In this document: positions 36,257-44,208 of the stretch, piece after piece
Layout: each line of letters opens with the position of its first letter
Numbering within the stretch: the first letter of the stretch is position 1
From: Nocardia abscessus
GTDB lineage: Bacteria; Actinomycetota; Actinomycetes; Mycobacteriales; Mycobacteriaceae
Direction: 5' to 3'
Assembly (NCBI RefSeq): GCF_015477775.1
Contig: NZ_JADLQO010000007.1
Location: 186,001-250,000, forward strand
DNA: 64,000 bases
Position numbers and translations under genes: made by a program
The notes under the pieces: model-generated
Seen by the model: the letters and a program-made list of their open reading frames with translations, nothing else
Database searches by the model: none
Told to the model about the DNA's origin: nothing

Positions 36257-37666
36257 ATGGATCTCCAGGAGGTCGTCTCGTCGGGCGTGCTGGAACAGCG
36301 CGAGCTCTTGGCGCAGGGCGCCCTGTCGGCGGAGCAACTCGTCGAAGCGACGCTCGACGGGATCGATGCCGCCGCGGATCTCGGCGCCTTCACCCGCGTG
36401 CTGCGCGAGGAGGCCAGGGCCGAGGCGGTCGAGCGGGACCGTGAGCGCGCGGCGGGCGGCGCGCTCGGCCCGTTGCACGGGGTGCCGATCGCGGTGAAGG
36501 ACGAATTCGACGTCGCGGGCGTGGTGACCAGCTTCGGTACCCGGGCGAACGCGACGCCGGCCGTGGCGGACGCCGAGGCGGTGCGCAGGCTGCGCGCGGC
36601 CGGGGCCGTCATCGTCGGCAAGACCTCGATGCCCGAATTCGGGCAGTGGCCGTTCACCGAGTCCAGCACCTTCGGCGTGGCCCGCAATCCATGGGACCCC
36701 AGCCGGTCCACCGGCGGATCGAGCGGCGGGTCCGCCGCCGCGGTGGCGGCCGGTCTGGTGCCCGCCGCCCTCGGCGGCGACGGCGGCGGATCGATCCGGA
36801 TTCCCGCGGCGTGTTGCGGGTTGTTCGGGCTCAAACCGCAGCGTGGACGCGTGCCGATCGCCCCGAACGAGCACCTGTGGTGGGCGCTGGGGGTCGCCGG
36901 ACCGCTCACCCGCGGCGTGCTGGACTCCGCCGTCGTCTACGACGTCATCCGTGGCGCCACCCGCACCGACCGATTCCGTGCGCCGGACCCGGACCTCTCG
37001 TTCGAGGCGGCCGCGCGCGGACCGGCCCAGCCGTTGCGCATCGGCTACAGCACCAAATCCCCCATTCCATTGGTGAAACTCGATCCGCAGCACGTGCGCG
37101 CCGTCCGCGACACCGCCAGACTGCTCGCCGAACTGGGCCACACGGTCGCGGAGATCGACCCCGACTACCCCGATTCGACCCATGCCTTCTTCCCGCAGTT
37201 CTTCGGCGGCGTGCGCGCCGAACTGGCCGAGGTGGACCATCCGGAGCTGCTCGAACGCCGCACCAGACAGACGATCGCGCTCGGCGCCTGGGCGCGCGGG
37301 CCGGTCGTCGAATGGGCGATCCGGCGGGGCGAGGCGGTGCGGCGCAAGGCCGACCGGATCTTCACCGAGTGCGATCTGCTGCTGACGCCGACCATCGCGA
37401 TCCGCCCGCCGCTGCTCGGTGTGCTCGACGGGGCGAACACAGCGCGTGCTCAGCTCGCCTCGGTCCCGATGGTCGCCTACACGGCGATCTGGAACGTCAC
37501 CGGCCACCCCGCCGCGTCCCTGCCCGCCGGTGTCGGTGACGACGGGCTTCCGCTGTCGGTTCAGCTGGTCGGCCCAACCAACGCTGAGACGACGATCCTC
37601 CCGATCGCCGCGCAACTCGAGCAGGCGCGTCCACAGCCCCGCCCGGTGCTCCGCTCCGCCCGATAG
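36257..37666 (+). CDS. Amidase signature family hydrolase
   Basis: A 469-aa amidase. The Lys-cisSer-Ser triad is visible: Lys81 in IAVKDEFDV, cis-Ser in STGGSSGGSAAAVAAG at about 155-156, and the nucleophile Ser179 in GGDGGGSIRIPA. The C-terminal half is complete (AAQLEQARPQPRP). Such enzymes hydrolyse amides ranging from small aliphatic amides to acyl or aryl amides. The start ATG 36257 has a GGAAGGAG site. It lies 98 bp after the permease in the same direction. It has the length of a free amidase, not of GatA in a tRNA amidotransferase, and no gatB or gatC lies nearby. Confidence 0.93.
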   Translation: MDLQEVVSSGVLEQRELLAQGALSAEQLVEATLDGIDAAADLGAFTRVLREEARAEAVERDRERAAGGALGPLHGVPIAVKDEFDVAGVVTSFGTRANATPAVADAEAVRRLRAAGAVIVGKTSMPEFGQWPFTESSTFGVARNPWDPSRSTGGSSGGSAAAVAAGLVPAALGGDGGGSIRIPAACCGLFGLKPQRGRVPIAPNEHLWWALGVAGPLTRGVLDSAVVYDVIRGATRTDRFRAPDPDLSFEAAARGPAQPLRIGYSTKSPIPLVKLDPQHVRAVRDTARLLAELGHTVAEIDPDYPDSTHAFFPQFFGGVRAELAEVDHPELLERRTRQTIALGAWARGPVVEWAIRRGEAVRRKADRIFTECDLLLTPTIAIRPPLLGVLDGANTARAQLASVPMVAYTAIWNVTGHPAASLPAGVGDDGLPLSVQLVGPTNAETTILPIAAQLEQARPQPRPVLRSAR

Positions 37667-38176
37667 CCGAGGAAGGTCCATTCGGTCGCCCCCCGTCACA
37701 CACCGGCGGAGCGCCCTGCGCCGACGTTTCCGACGCACGCCCTGGTGTGTGCTCAATCCGGCTGTCAGCCCTGATCCCGCTTCCCCGCGCCGACCTGATG
37801 TGCGAGGCCACACAGCGACGTAGGCTCACGCGCCCATCAACTGTCCCCATCAAGTGATACGCGCGTCCGCCGACACCGCCAGTTGCGCCCCTCGCTCCTC
37901 CGCGTGAGCGGCGAGCACCGTCGGCCGCAGTCACCGCCGCGTCGACTCCTGCGTCCACCGACACTCGCCATCAAGTGATGCGCGCGTTCGCCGACACCGC
38001 CAGTCGTGCCCCTCGCTCCTCCGCGTGAGCGGCGAGCACCGTCGCCTGCGGTCACCGCCGCGTAGGCAGGCGGTGATGCCGAAAGCCCCGGCAAAGCGTC
38101 GATTGCACCATCGTCCGTGCGCGTTGGGCGACCACCGTCGGCCGACCACCTCGCAAACACTCCGCGAACCGGTGGC
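37667..38176. other. Gene-free 510-bp interval
   Basis: Between the amidase and GntR genes I see no convincing coding sequence. Frames crossing it are Arg/Gly-rich low-complexity translations. It holds a pair of 95-bp direct repeats (listed separately) and ends in the GntR promoter. No tRNA, transposase or attachment site is recognisable. Confidence 0.6.
37848..38063. repeat. Two 95-bp imperfect direct repeats
   Basis: Units 37848-37942 and 37969-38063 match at all but 7 of 95 positions and are separated by 26 bp (period 121). The centre is invariant and can fold as GCTC-ct-CCGC-GTGA-GCGG-c-GAGC, a stem with a GTGA loop (a GNRA-type tetraloop if transcribed). Both begin CATCAAGTGAT and end CACCGCCGCGT. 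Two copies only, so not a CRISPR array. Function unknown. Confidence 0.85.
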
Positions 38177-38192
38177 TAAGATACAACTTGTG
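38177..38192 (+). promoter_or_regulatory. Leaderless promoter and short operator at the GntR gene
   Basis: TAAGAT at 38177-38182 is a good -10 hexamer placed 7 nt before GTG 38190, and there is no ribosome site, which fits leaderless transcription. ACAA-c-TTGT (38183-38191) is a symmetric element overlapping the start and may be the autoregulatory GntR site. CTAAGA also occurs twice, at 38176 and 38194. Confidence 0.45.
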
Positions 38193-38831
38193 TCTAAGAC
38201 GTATTCATCGGCTGAGCAGGCCTATCGCGCCGTGAAGGAACGCATCCTCTCCGGCGCGCTGGCGGGGGGCGAGCTGATCAGCGAGGGCGAGATCGCCGCC
38301 GAGCTGGGGACCTCCCGCACGCCGGTGCGCGAGGCGTTCCTGCGGCTGGAGACCGAGGGCTGGATGAAGCTGTACCCCAAGCGCGGCGCGCTGGTGGTGC
38401 CGATCCCACCCGACGAGGCCGAGCACGTCGTGCACGCCAGGTACGTGGTGGAGACCGCGGCGGTCCGCGGCGCCACCGCCAACGACAGAGGCATGCTGCT
38501 CGACGCGTTGCATTCCTCGATCGAGCGCCAGCGCGACCTGGCCGCCGCGGACGACCTCGACGGATTCGCCTTGGCGGACACCGACTTCCACCGCACCTAC
38601 GTCCTGGCCGGTGGCAATCCGCTGTTGTCGGGTTTCTACGACTCGCTGCGCGAACGTCAGCGCCGGATGAACAGCGTCGCCCTGCGCCGCGGCCCGGTCG
38701 ACATGACCCGGATCATCGAGCAGCACGCACGGCTGGCCGAGCTGATCGCGGCGGCGGATGTCGCCGGGTTCGCCGACGCGCTGGTCGAGCATCTGTCCGG
38801 CGTCCACCAGCTGGAACTACGGAGCCGGTGA
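38190..38831 (+). CDS. GntR family regulator (FadR/FCD subfamily)
   Basis: A 213-aa regulator, the usual size for the FCD group. The N-terminal winged helix includes AYRAVKERILSGALAGGELI and IAAELGTSRTPVREAFLRLE. The C-terminal all-helical FCD domain has the metal-binding residues in DTDFHRTY, plus His in IIEQHARL and VEHLSGVH. GTG 38190 is chosen because of the leaderless promoter just before it. It overlaps the MFS gene by one base (TGATG), so it probably controls that exporter and itself. The ligand is likely a small carboxylate, as for the family. Confidence 0.92.
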   Translation: MSKTYSSAEQAYRAVKERILSGALAGGELISEGEIAAELGTSRTPVREAFLRLETEGWMKLYPKRGALVVPIPPDEAEHVVHARYVVETAAVRGATANDRGMLLDALHSSIERQRDLAAADDLDGFALADTDFHRTYVLAGGNPLLSGFYDSLRERQRRMNSVALRRGPVDMTRIIEQHARLAELIAAADVAGFADALVEHLSGVHQLELRSR

Positions 38832-40153
38832 TGGCGACACTCACCGTCACCGCGCCCGGCGACCCGGTCGTCTCCGGCCGATGGCGCGGGGTCGCCGCCG
38901 CGATGTTCGCGATCGCCTGGGGCGGAAACGAATTCACGCCACTGCTGGTGATGTACAAGAACGACGGACTGGCGGCCACGACCGTCGATCTGCTGCTGTT
39001 CTATTACGTGCTCGGGATCGTGCCCGCGTTGCTGATCGGCGGTCCGCTGTCGGATCGCCACGGTCGCCGCGCCCTGCTGCGGCCCGCCCCGCTGATAGCC
39101 GCGGCCGGATCACTGCTGCTGGCGTTCGGGTCGGCGTCGGTACCGGTGATGTCCGCGGGACGGGTGCTGTGTGGCGTCGCGCTCGGGTGGGCGATGGCGG
39201 TCGGCGGCAGCTGGCTCAAAGAATTGGCGCAGCCGCCCTACGGGCCGGAGCTCGCCGCAGGCACGGGGGCGCGGCGCTCCGCGATGAGCCTCACGGGTGG
39301 TTTCGCGGTCGGCGCCGGCTGCGCCGGAGTGCTCGCGCAATGGGCCCCGTGGCCGAACACCTCGGCGTACCTGATCAACGCGGGGCTGTGCCTGGTCGCC
39401 GCCGTGTGGGTCAGGCGGGCGCCGGAAACCGTCCCGCCCCGCCGCGATCCGCGTCGGCTCCGCGCTGACCTGCGGATTCCCGCGACCGGGCACCGCCGGT
39501 TCCGCATGGTGGCGATCCCGGTCGCCCTGTGGCTGTTCACTTCCGCCGCGACGGCGTACGCGGTGCTGCCCGCGCTGATGGCGCCGCAGGTCGCCGCGGC
39601 GCCGATCGCGTTCTCGGCCATGGTGTGTGTCGTCACGCTGGGCTGTGGATTCGCGATCCAGTCCGTCGCGCGGCGGATCGATCAGCCCGGCACCGCGCGG
39701 GCGGCCGTGGTGGCGCTGACCGCGGTCACGCTCGGGATGACCCTCGCCACGGCGGCTTCCGGCCTGCTGACCCTGTGGGCGACGCTGGCCGCCGCCGCGG
39801 TGCTCGGGGCTGGTTACGGCATCGGTCTGGTGGCCGGGCTACAGGAGATCGAGCGCATCGCGGGCCCCGGTGATCTCGCCAGGCTGACCGCGGTGTTCTA
39901 TTCGGCCAGCTATCTGGGTTTCGGCGTCCCCGCGCTGCTTTCGTTCCTGCACGATGCCGTCGGCCTCGGCTATCCGGCGATGCTCGGCGCGGGCACGCTG
40001 GCGGCGGCCGGATGTCTGGCGCTGATGCTGCGCGACTACCGAGCCCGGCGGTCACCCGACGGCGATTTCACGCCTTCGGCGTCAGCAGCACCAGCGGAAT
40101 CTCACGCGTGGTCTTCGTCTGATAGTCGGCGTAGTTCTTCGCCGCGGAGGTGA
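38831..40153 (+). CDS. Major facilitator superfamily transporter
   Basis: A 440-aa transporter with about twelve hydrophobic segments and the MFS loop 2-3 motif in GGPLSDRHGRRALL. A charged central loop (RRAPETVPPRRDPRRLRADL) separates the halves. Translation is coupled to the GntR gene by TGATG with a GGAG site. The last ~28 codons run antisense through the end of the opposing F420-type gene, giving an 86-bp convergent overlap. The tail there is Ser/Ala/Arg-rich and probably without function. Substrate unknown. Confidence 0.87.
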   Translation: MATLTVTAPGDPVVSGRWRGVAAAMFAIAWGGNEFTPLLVMYKNDGLAATTVDLLLFYYVLGIVPALLIGGPLSDRHGRRALLRPAPLIAAAGSLLLAFGSASVPVMSAGRVLCGVALGWAMAVGGSWLKELAQPPYGPELAAGTGARRSAMSLTGGFAVGAGCAGVLAQWAPWPNTSAYLINAGLCLVAAVWVRRAPETVPPRRDPRRLRADLRIPATGHRRFRMVAIPVALWLFTSAATAYAVLPALMAPQVAAAPIAFSAMVCVVTLGCGFAIQSVARRIDQPGTARAAVVALTAVTLGMTLATAASGLLTLWATLAAAAVLGAGYGIGLVAGLQEIERIAGPGDLARLTAVFYSASYLGFGVPALLSFLHDAVGLGYPAMLGAGTLAAAGCLALMLRDYRARRSPDGDFTPSASAAPAESHAWSSSDSRRSSSPRR

Positions 40154-40499
40154 CGCGGGGCCACAGCGCCGCCCGTTCCTCGGCCGTGGCCACCCGAGCC
40201 GTCATGGGCACCTTCGGGCCGCTGCGCACCGACACGACGACGTCCGGGTTGTCGCGCAGGTTCAGGAACCATGCCGGGTGCACGGGGTCGCCGCCGCGCG
40301 AGGCGACGACGACGTAGGTGTCGCCGTCGACGACCGGGGCGGTGAGCATGACCGCGTGCGGGCGGCCGGACTTGCGGCCGATGGTCGTGAGCTCGAGCGA
40401 CGGCATGCCCGCGAAGTCATTGCCCACCTTCCCGAAGCTGATCTTCAACAGGACACGATGCGCCGTATTCATGGCCTTCAGCGCGAAATTCGAGGGCAT
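40068..40499 (-). CDS. Deazaflavin (F420)-dependent nitroreductase family protein (Ddn-like)
   Basis: A 143-aa split-barrel protein with the Ddn family signature: LTTIGRKSGRPHAVMLTAP near residues 37-55, YVVVASRGGDPVHPAWFLNL, and the C-terminal YQTKTTREIPLVLLTP. Members use reduced F420 to reduce quinones or other compounds, and many have no known substrate. ATG 40499 begins the family-typical N-terminal helix. Its 3' end overlaps that of the MFS gene. Confidence 0.88.
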   Translation of the reverse strand: MPSNFALKAMNTAHRVLLKISFGKVGNDFAGMPSLELTTIGRKSGRPHAVMLTAPVVDGDTYVVVASRGGDPVHPAWFLNLRDNPDVVVSVRSGPKVPMTARVATAEERAALWPRVTSAAKNYADYQTKTTREIPLVLLTPKA

Positions 40500-40582
40500 G
40501 CGATCCTCACGATCGGCTCGACAGGTGGACTGCCGCAGGGGGATGCGACGAATCGGACTGTACCCGAACCGGCGCGGACCGC

Positions 40583-40996
40583 TCAGCGCGCGGACCACCC
40601 CGACCAGCGCGCCACGTCGATGGCTATCACCGGGCCCGGCGGCGGCTGTCGCTCGTACTGCGGGTAGTGCTCGGTCAATCGACGGATCGCCGCTGCGGCC
40701 TCGTCGGGTTCCGCGATGCGGGCGTCCCCGTCGGCGCGGGCCCACCACAGCTGGGTCCAGTCGTCGCCGTAACGGTCCACGAGCACGGCGACCGCGGGGT
40801 TCGCCGCGATGTTGTCCAGGCGGCGCAACGCCGTCGTGGTCTTCGGCTTCGCGTCCACGCTGGTGTAGATCACCTCGCCCGCCACGACGAACACGATGGG
40901 CACCACATGCGGGCGCGACCGCGCCGAAATTGTCGCCAACCGCGCGACCGGGCTGGTCGCGAATCGTTTGCGCGCTTCCTCGGAACTCAGTCGCAC
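40583..40996 (-). CDS. PPOX-class F420-dependent oxidoreductase
   Basis: A 137-aa pyridoxamine-phosphate-oxidase-like split barrel. It begins with SSEEARKRFATSPVARLAT and has HVVPIVFVVAGEVIYTSVD, KPKTTTALRRLDNIAANP and WWARADGDARI, as in the F420-binding PPOX family of actinobacteria. It ends with ARWSGWSA, also typical. It lies 83 bp upstream of the Ddn-like gene on the same strand, so the two F420 enzymes may be co-transcribed. It is divergent from the EspR-like gene. Substrate unknown. Confidence 0.88.
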   Translation of the reverse strand: MRLSSEEARKRFATSPVARLATISARSRPHVVPIVFVVAGEVIYTSVDAKPKTTTALRRLDNIAANPAVAVLVDRYGDDWTQLWWARADGDARIAEPDEAAAAIRRLTEHYPQYERQPPPGPVIAIDVARWSGWSAR

Positions 40997-41122
40997 ATCC
41001 GCCTCCTCGACGCCATTGTCCCCGCAATTCGGGGATCGAGTCTGTTCCGCCCCCTATGCAACCGGACATTTGCCGTGAAATCACGGTGATCGACTGCTCC
41101 CACGCTACGGTCGAGTGAATGT

Positions 41123-41134
41123 TTGACCCGTCAA
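41123..41134. promoter_or_regulatory. TTGAC-CC-GTCAA palindrome in a divergent promoter
   Basis: A perfect 5+5 inverted repeat overlaps a possible -35 (TTGACC) 32 bp before the EspR-like start, in the 169-bp gap shared with the PPOX gene. It may be an operator; EspR-type proteins are self-regulating. Confidence 0.3.
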
Positions 41135-41165
41135 GAGGCTATGTCCCCAGAAGGTGGAGGCGGTC

Positions 41166-41582
41166 GTGGACATCGATATCACTGCCCGGCTGAACCTAGC
41201 GTTCGAGATGTGGGAGCGCGCGCACGGGCGCCCGCTCGCCGACGATACGGTCGAGACGTGGGTGACCGCAGCCGGGTACGACCTGGAACCAGGTCACCTG
41301 GCGAAGGTCCGGCGCGGGCAGCTCACCGCACTGCCGGAGCAGGCACGCGCCGGGCTGGCCCATGTGTTCGGGCTCGACCCCAACTACTTCGTCTTCGATC
41401 CCGGCCCCGACCGGACCGACGACGCCGAAGTGATCGCGCACCTGGACAATTCGGCCCTGCGCCGCCTCGGGCAAGCCGTGAACGGCGTGTCGCTGCGCAC
41501 ACTGCTGTACCTGGAGTCCGTCGCCGAAGTACTCCGCGAGGCCGACGGCCTGCCTCCGTGCGAGCAAACCGCACAACTCTGA
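41166..41582 (+). CDS. EspR-like helix-turn-helix regulator
   Basis: A 138-aa protein with the layout of mycobacterial EspR (132 aa): an N-terminal ITARLNLAFEMWER start, a helix-turn-helix at about 20-60 (EPGHLAKVRRGQLTALPEQA), a segment GLDPNYFVFD, and a C-terminal helical pair for dimerisation (RRLGQAVNGVSLRTLLYLES). GTG 41166 is preferred over GTG 41154 because GGAGG at 41156-41160 precedes it. EspR controls envelope and ESX-1 genes in M. tuberculosis and binds long-range. The target here is unknown, and a simple XRE regulator is the alternative. Confidence 0.7.
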   Translation: MDIDITARLNLAFEMWERAHGRPLADDTVETWVTAAGYDLEPGHLAKVRRGQLTALPEQARAGLAHVFGLDPNYFVFDPGPDRTDDAEVIAHLDNSALRRLGQAVNGVSLRTLLYLESVAEVLREADGLPPCEQTAQL

Positions 41583-42005
41583 TCGAACGACAGCGGCTCG
41601 GTTTCGGCCCCCGGCTCCGGCAGACCGGCGGGCCGGCCACACCGCCGATTCACTCGACGCGGCCGCCCGGCACGTCGATAATCTAAAATTCAAATATTCG
41701 TCCGCAATACCGCTGCCCGCACCAGCGCGAGCACGGATAGTGAATTCCAGGCAAACGACTTTCCAACAATTTTCCACTGACCGCGCTGCCGCACCGCACT
41801 TTTCGGCCGTCGCCAGCGTAATCCGAGCATCGGCGCGGCAGCGGAAATATCCGGCCTTGCCGCGCGCCCTCGAAATCCGCCCGAGTGGCGCGGCACCGCC
41901 CGCCCCGCTATGCTCTTGCCGCGAGATTCGAAAATGCTTGTCGGTCTGCGCATTTGGGGTGAAAATGCACGCAGAAGGGGGTAAGGGGATGTCAATTCTC
42001 CGGCG
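41583..42005. other. AT-richer 423-bp leader region of the conservon
   Basis: No intact gene of normal size is visible. The stretch near 41680-41700 is unusually AT-rich for the window (ATAATCTAAAATTCAAATATTC), and several purine-rich sites lie near the 3' end. It should contain the conservon promoter and a mini-cistron listed separately. An 89-codon plus frame crosses it but lacks protein character in its first half. Confidence 0.5.
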
Positions 42006-42009
42006 GTGA
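41989..42009 (+). CDS. Six-codon mini-cistron overlapping the cvnA start
   Basis: ATG 41989, preceded by AAGGGGGTAAGGGG, encodes MSILRR and stops with the TGA contained in GTGA at 42006-42009, where cvnA begins. cvnA has no ribosome site of its own at GTG 42006, so its translation may depend on reinitiation after this peptide. ATG 41965, eight codons upstream, is in the same frame and may start a longer version. Confidence 0.4.
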   Translation: MSILRR

Positions 42010-43433
42010 GCGCGAGTGCGGAAGTACGAAACTTGGCAGAGTTGTTGAATCCGGCGGCGAGTGAGCTCGGCGAAGGCGCCGCTCGGCGCTCGAAACCGCC
42101 GTACGCGACATTGGCGGCCTGCGTTATCGCGAGCACCGCCGTCGTGACCACGGCGGTGTACTACGCACCCGCCGAATTCCGGATTTCGCTCGCGGCGGGC
42201 GCCACCGCCGCGGCGATCGCCTTGTGCGCCGCGGTGACGACGGCGGTGCATTTCCGCCGGGAAGCCCGGCATGCCCGGCGGGACGCCGACCAGGCCCGCG
42301 ACGACCGCGTGCACGCCATCGCCGGCGCGCACGCCGAGGTCACCGCCGCGAACGAGGCGGTCGCCGAACACACGGCGCGCTCGAAGATCAGCGAGAGCCG
42401 CCGCGCCGCCGCCATGGCTGCCTTCGCGGGCGCCGCGGGGCGCATGCAGGCGATGACCACCAGCATGCTCGCGGAGCTGCGCGAGATGGAGCACCGGCAC
42501 GGCGATCCCACCGTGCTCGCCGACCTGCTGCAACTGGATCACCACACCGCGCAGGCGGGGCGGCTCGCCGACAGCATCGCCGTGCTCAGCGGCGCGCGAT
42601 CCGGCCGCAGATGGGCCAAACCGATTGCCATGGAATCGATTCTGCGCGGCGCGATGGGCCGCGTGGCCGGCTACCAACGGGTGCGGTTGCGCGCGATCGC
42701 CGATATCGCGGTCTCCGGGCATGCCGCGGAGGGCGTCATGCACGCACTGGCGGAGCTGCTCGACAACGCATGCAATTTCGCCCCGCCCACCACCGAGGTG
42801 CACGTCTACGCCGCCGAGGTTCCGGCGGGCGTCATCATCACCATCGAGGACAGCGGACTGGTCATGAGCGAGTCCGCGCTGCGCCGCGCCGAGGCGGCGG
42901 TGTCGGCCGCCGGACCGGACGCACGCGGTTCCGGACTCGACCTCTCGTCACTCACCGGGACCCGGCTCGGCCTCGCCGTGGTGGGCAATCTCGCGCGCAA
43001 GCACGGCCTCACCGTCTCCTACCGGCCTTCCGCCATCGGCGGCACCGCGGTGGTCGTGGTGATCCCGCGCGATCTCACCACACGCGTGGAGCGGCCCCAG
43101 CCGTCCACCATCACCGGCACGCTGCCCGTCACGCGGGAGCGCGCGGGCGCCACCGCACCGCCGGAACGGACGCCCGCCGAACCGGAGCCGGTGAGCTCCG
43201 GCAGGGCACAACCGCCCACTGCCGGTCCGGCGCTGCCCAAGCGACGCCGCGGCAGCACGCTGGCCGCCGTCCATCCCGAAGGGCTCGCCGCACCGGAACC
43301 GGCCGCGCCGACGCCACCCGCGGCGCGGCCGGACTCACTCGGCGCGTTCCAGCGCGCGGTGACCGGGCGCGCGACCGACAGTGCCGTCACCCCTTCCCCC
43401 GCCCCTTCCGTCTCCGTGGAGAGCGAACGATGA
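42006..43433 (+). CDS. cvnA: Conservon sensor histidine-kinase-like ATPase (CvnA)
   Basis: A 475-aa membrane protein. Two hydrophobic helices at about 33-55 and 60-80 enclose only a few outer residues. A helical linker follows, then an H-box-like LDHHTAQAGRLADS near 175 and an HATPase_c domain with ALAELLDNACNFAPP, ITIEDSGLVMS and GLAVVGNLARKHGL. The last ~120 residues are Pro/Ala-rich and disordered. The partners CvnB, CvnC and CvnD follow with overlapping frames. Conservons are widespread in actinomycetes and act like membrane GTPase signalling complexes. The GTG 42006 start depends on the mini-cistron described separately. Confidence 0.92.
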   Translation: MSASAEVRNLAELLNPAASELGEGAARRSKPPYATLAACVIASTAVVTTAVYYAPAEFRISLAAGATAAAIALCAAVTTAVHFRREARHARRDADQARDDRVHAIAGAHAEVTAANEAVAEHTARSKISESRRAAAMAAFAGAAGRMQAMTTSMLAELREMEHRHGDPTVLADLLQLDHHTAQAGRLADSIAVLSGARSGRRWAKPIAMESILRGAMGRVAGYQRVRLRAIADIAVSGHAAEGVMHALAELLDNACNFAPPTTEVHVYAAEVPAGVIITIEDSGLVMSESALRRAEAAVSAAGPDARGSGLDLSSLTGTRLGLAVVGNLARKHGLTVSYRPSAIGGTAVVVVIPRDLTTRVERPQPSTITGTLPVTRERAGATAPPERTPAEPEPVSSGRAQPPTAGPALPKRRRGSTLAAVHPEGLAAPEPAAPTPPAARPDSLGAFQRAVTGRATDSAVTPSPAPSVSVESER

Positions 43434-43846
43434 CAACCTCCGAGACCGCACAGCTGAGCTGGCTATTGGAACAGCTGCTCACCCGCACACCGCGCACCAG
43501 GCACGCGCTGCTGCTGTCCAGTGACGGGCTGAAGATCTGCCACACGCCCGAACTCACCGTGGACGGAGCCGACCAGCTCGCCGCCATCGCCGCGGGCATC
43601 CAGAGCCTCTCGCACGGGGCATCGGTCGAATTCGGCGACGGCCGGGCGGGGGTGCGCCAGTCGATGACCGAGTTCTACGGCGGCATCCTGTTCATCGTCG
43701 AGGCCGGGCTCGGCGCGCATATCGCGGTCGTCGCCGCCGAGGACGCGGATGCCGGGTTGGTCGGTCACAACATGCGGGAGCTGGTGGAACAGCTGGGCGA
43801 GCACCTGGCGGCCGCACCGCGCTTCCCGGGGGCGAGCGTGTCGTGA
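43430..43846 (+). CDS. cvnB: Roadblock/LC7 domain protein (CvnB)
   Basis: A 138-aa roadblock/LC7 protein. The domain covers nearly all of it, from LSWLLEQLLTRTPRTRHALL through LLSSDGLKICHT, SLSHGASVEFGDG and the late VIVAAEDADAGLVG-like strand-helix region. In other conservons this protein binds CvnD and may act like a GTPase-regulating partner. It overlaps cvnA by 4 bp (ATGA) and cvnC by 4 bp (GTGA). Confidence 0.93.
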   Translation: MTTSETAQLSWLLEQLLTRTPRTRHALLLSSDGLKICHTPELTVDGADQLAAIAAGIQSLSHGASVEFGDGRAGVRQSMTEFYGGILFIVEAGLGAHIAVVAAEDADAGLVGHNMRELVEQLGEHLAAAPRFPGASVS

Positions 43847-44208
43847 CCAGGCCAGGCCGCGACGACGACCCCGATCGGCTCTACACGCTGACCGGGGGGC
43901 GCAGCAAGCCGGACTCCGACACTTTCGATCTGGTCACCCTGGTGGTCAGCGAGTGCGCGCCCACACCGGGCATGCAGTCCGAGCACGTGGCGATCCTCGA
44001 CCTGTGCCGCGCCCCGACCGCCGTCGTGGAAATCGCCGCCGAACTGCGCATTCCGGTGGGCATCGCGACAATTCTGCTCTCGGACCTGCTGCACGCGGGC
44101 AAGATCACCGTCCGTCCGCCGCGCAGCGGTCTTCCCGGCGCGCCATGGTCTTCCCTGCCCGACACCACCACGCTCGAGAAGGTGCTCGTTGGACTTCGCA
44201 AACTCTGA
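43843..44208 (+). CDS. cvnC: DUF742 protein (CvnC)
   Basis: A 121-aa DUF742 protein, the third conservon component. It has LYTLTGGRSKPDS near the N-terminus, DLVTLVVS, the central winged-helix-like IAAELRIPVGIATILLSDLL, and the conserved LLHAGKITV and LEKVLVGLRKL at the end. It interacts with the other Cvn proteins in characterised conservons. The exact role is unsettled. GTG 43843 overlaps the cvnB stop. Confidence 0.93.
   Translation: MTRPGRDDDPDRLYTLTGGRSKPDSDTFDLVTLVVSECAPTPGMQSEHVAILDLCRAPTAVVEIAAELRIPVGIATILLSDLLHAGKITVRPPRSGLPGAPWSSLPDTTTLEKVLVGLRKL

Noticed and set aside
37848..38063. CRISPR-like array
   Set aside because: Only two long 95-bp units with a 26-bp gap, no short repeats with uniform spacers and no cas genes.
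41740..42009. 89-codon ORF upstream of cvnA
   Set aside because: Only its last codons, near a strong ribosome site, look usable; the start of the frame has neither a ribosome site nor protein-like sequence.
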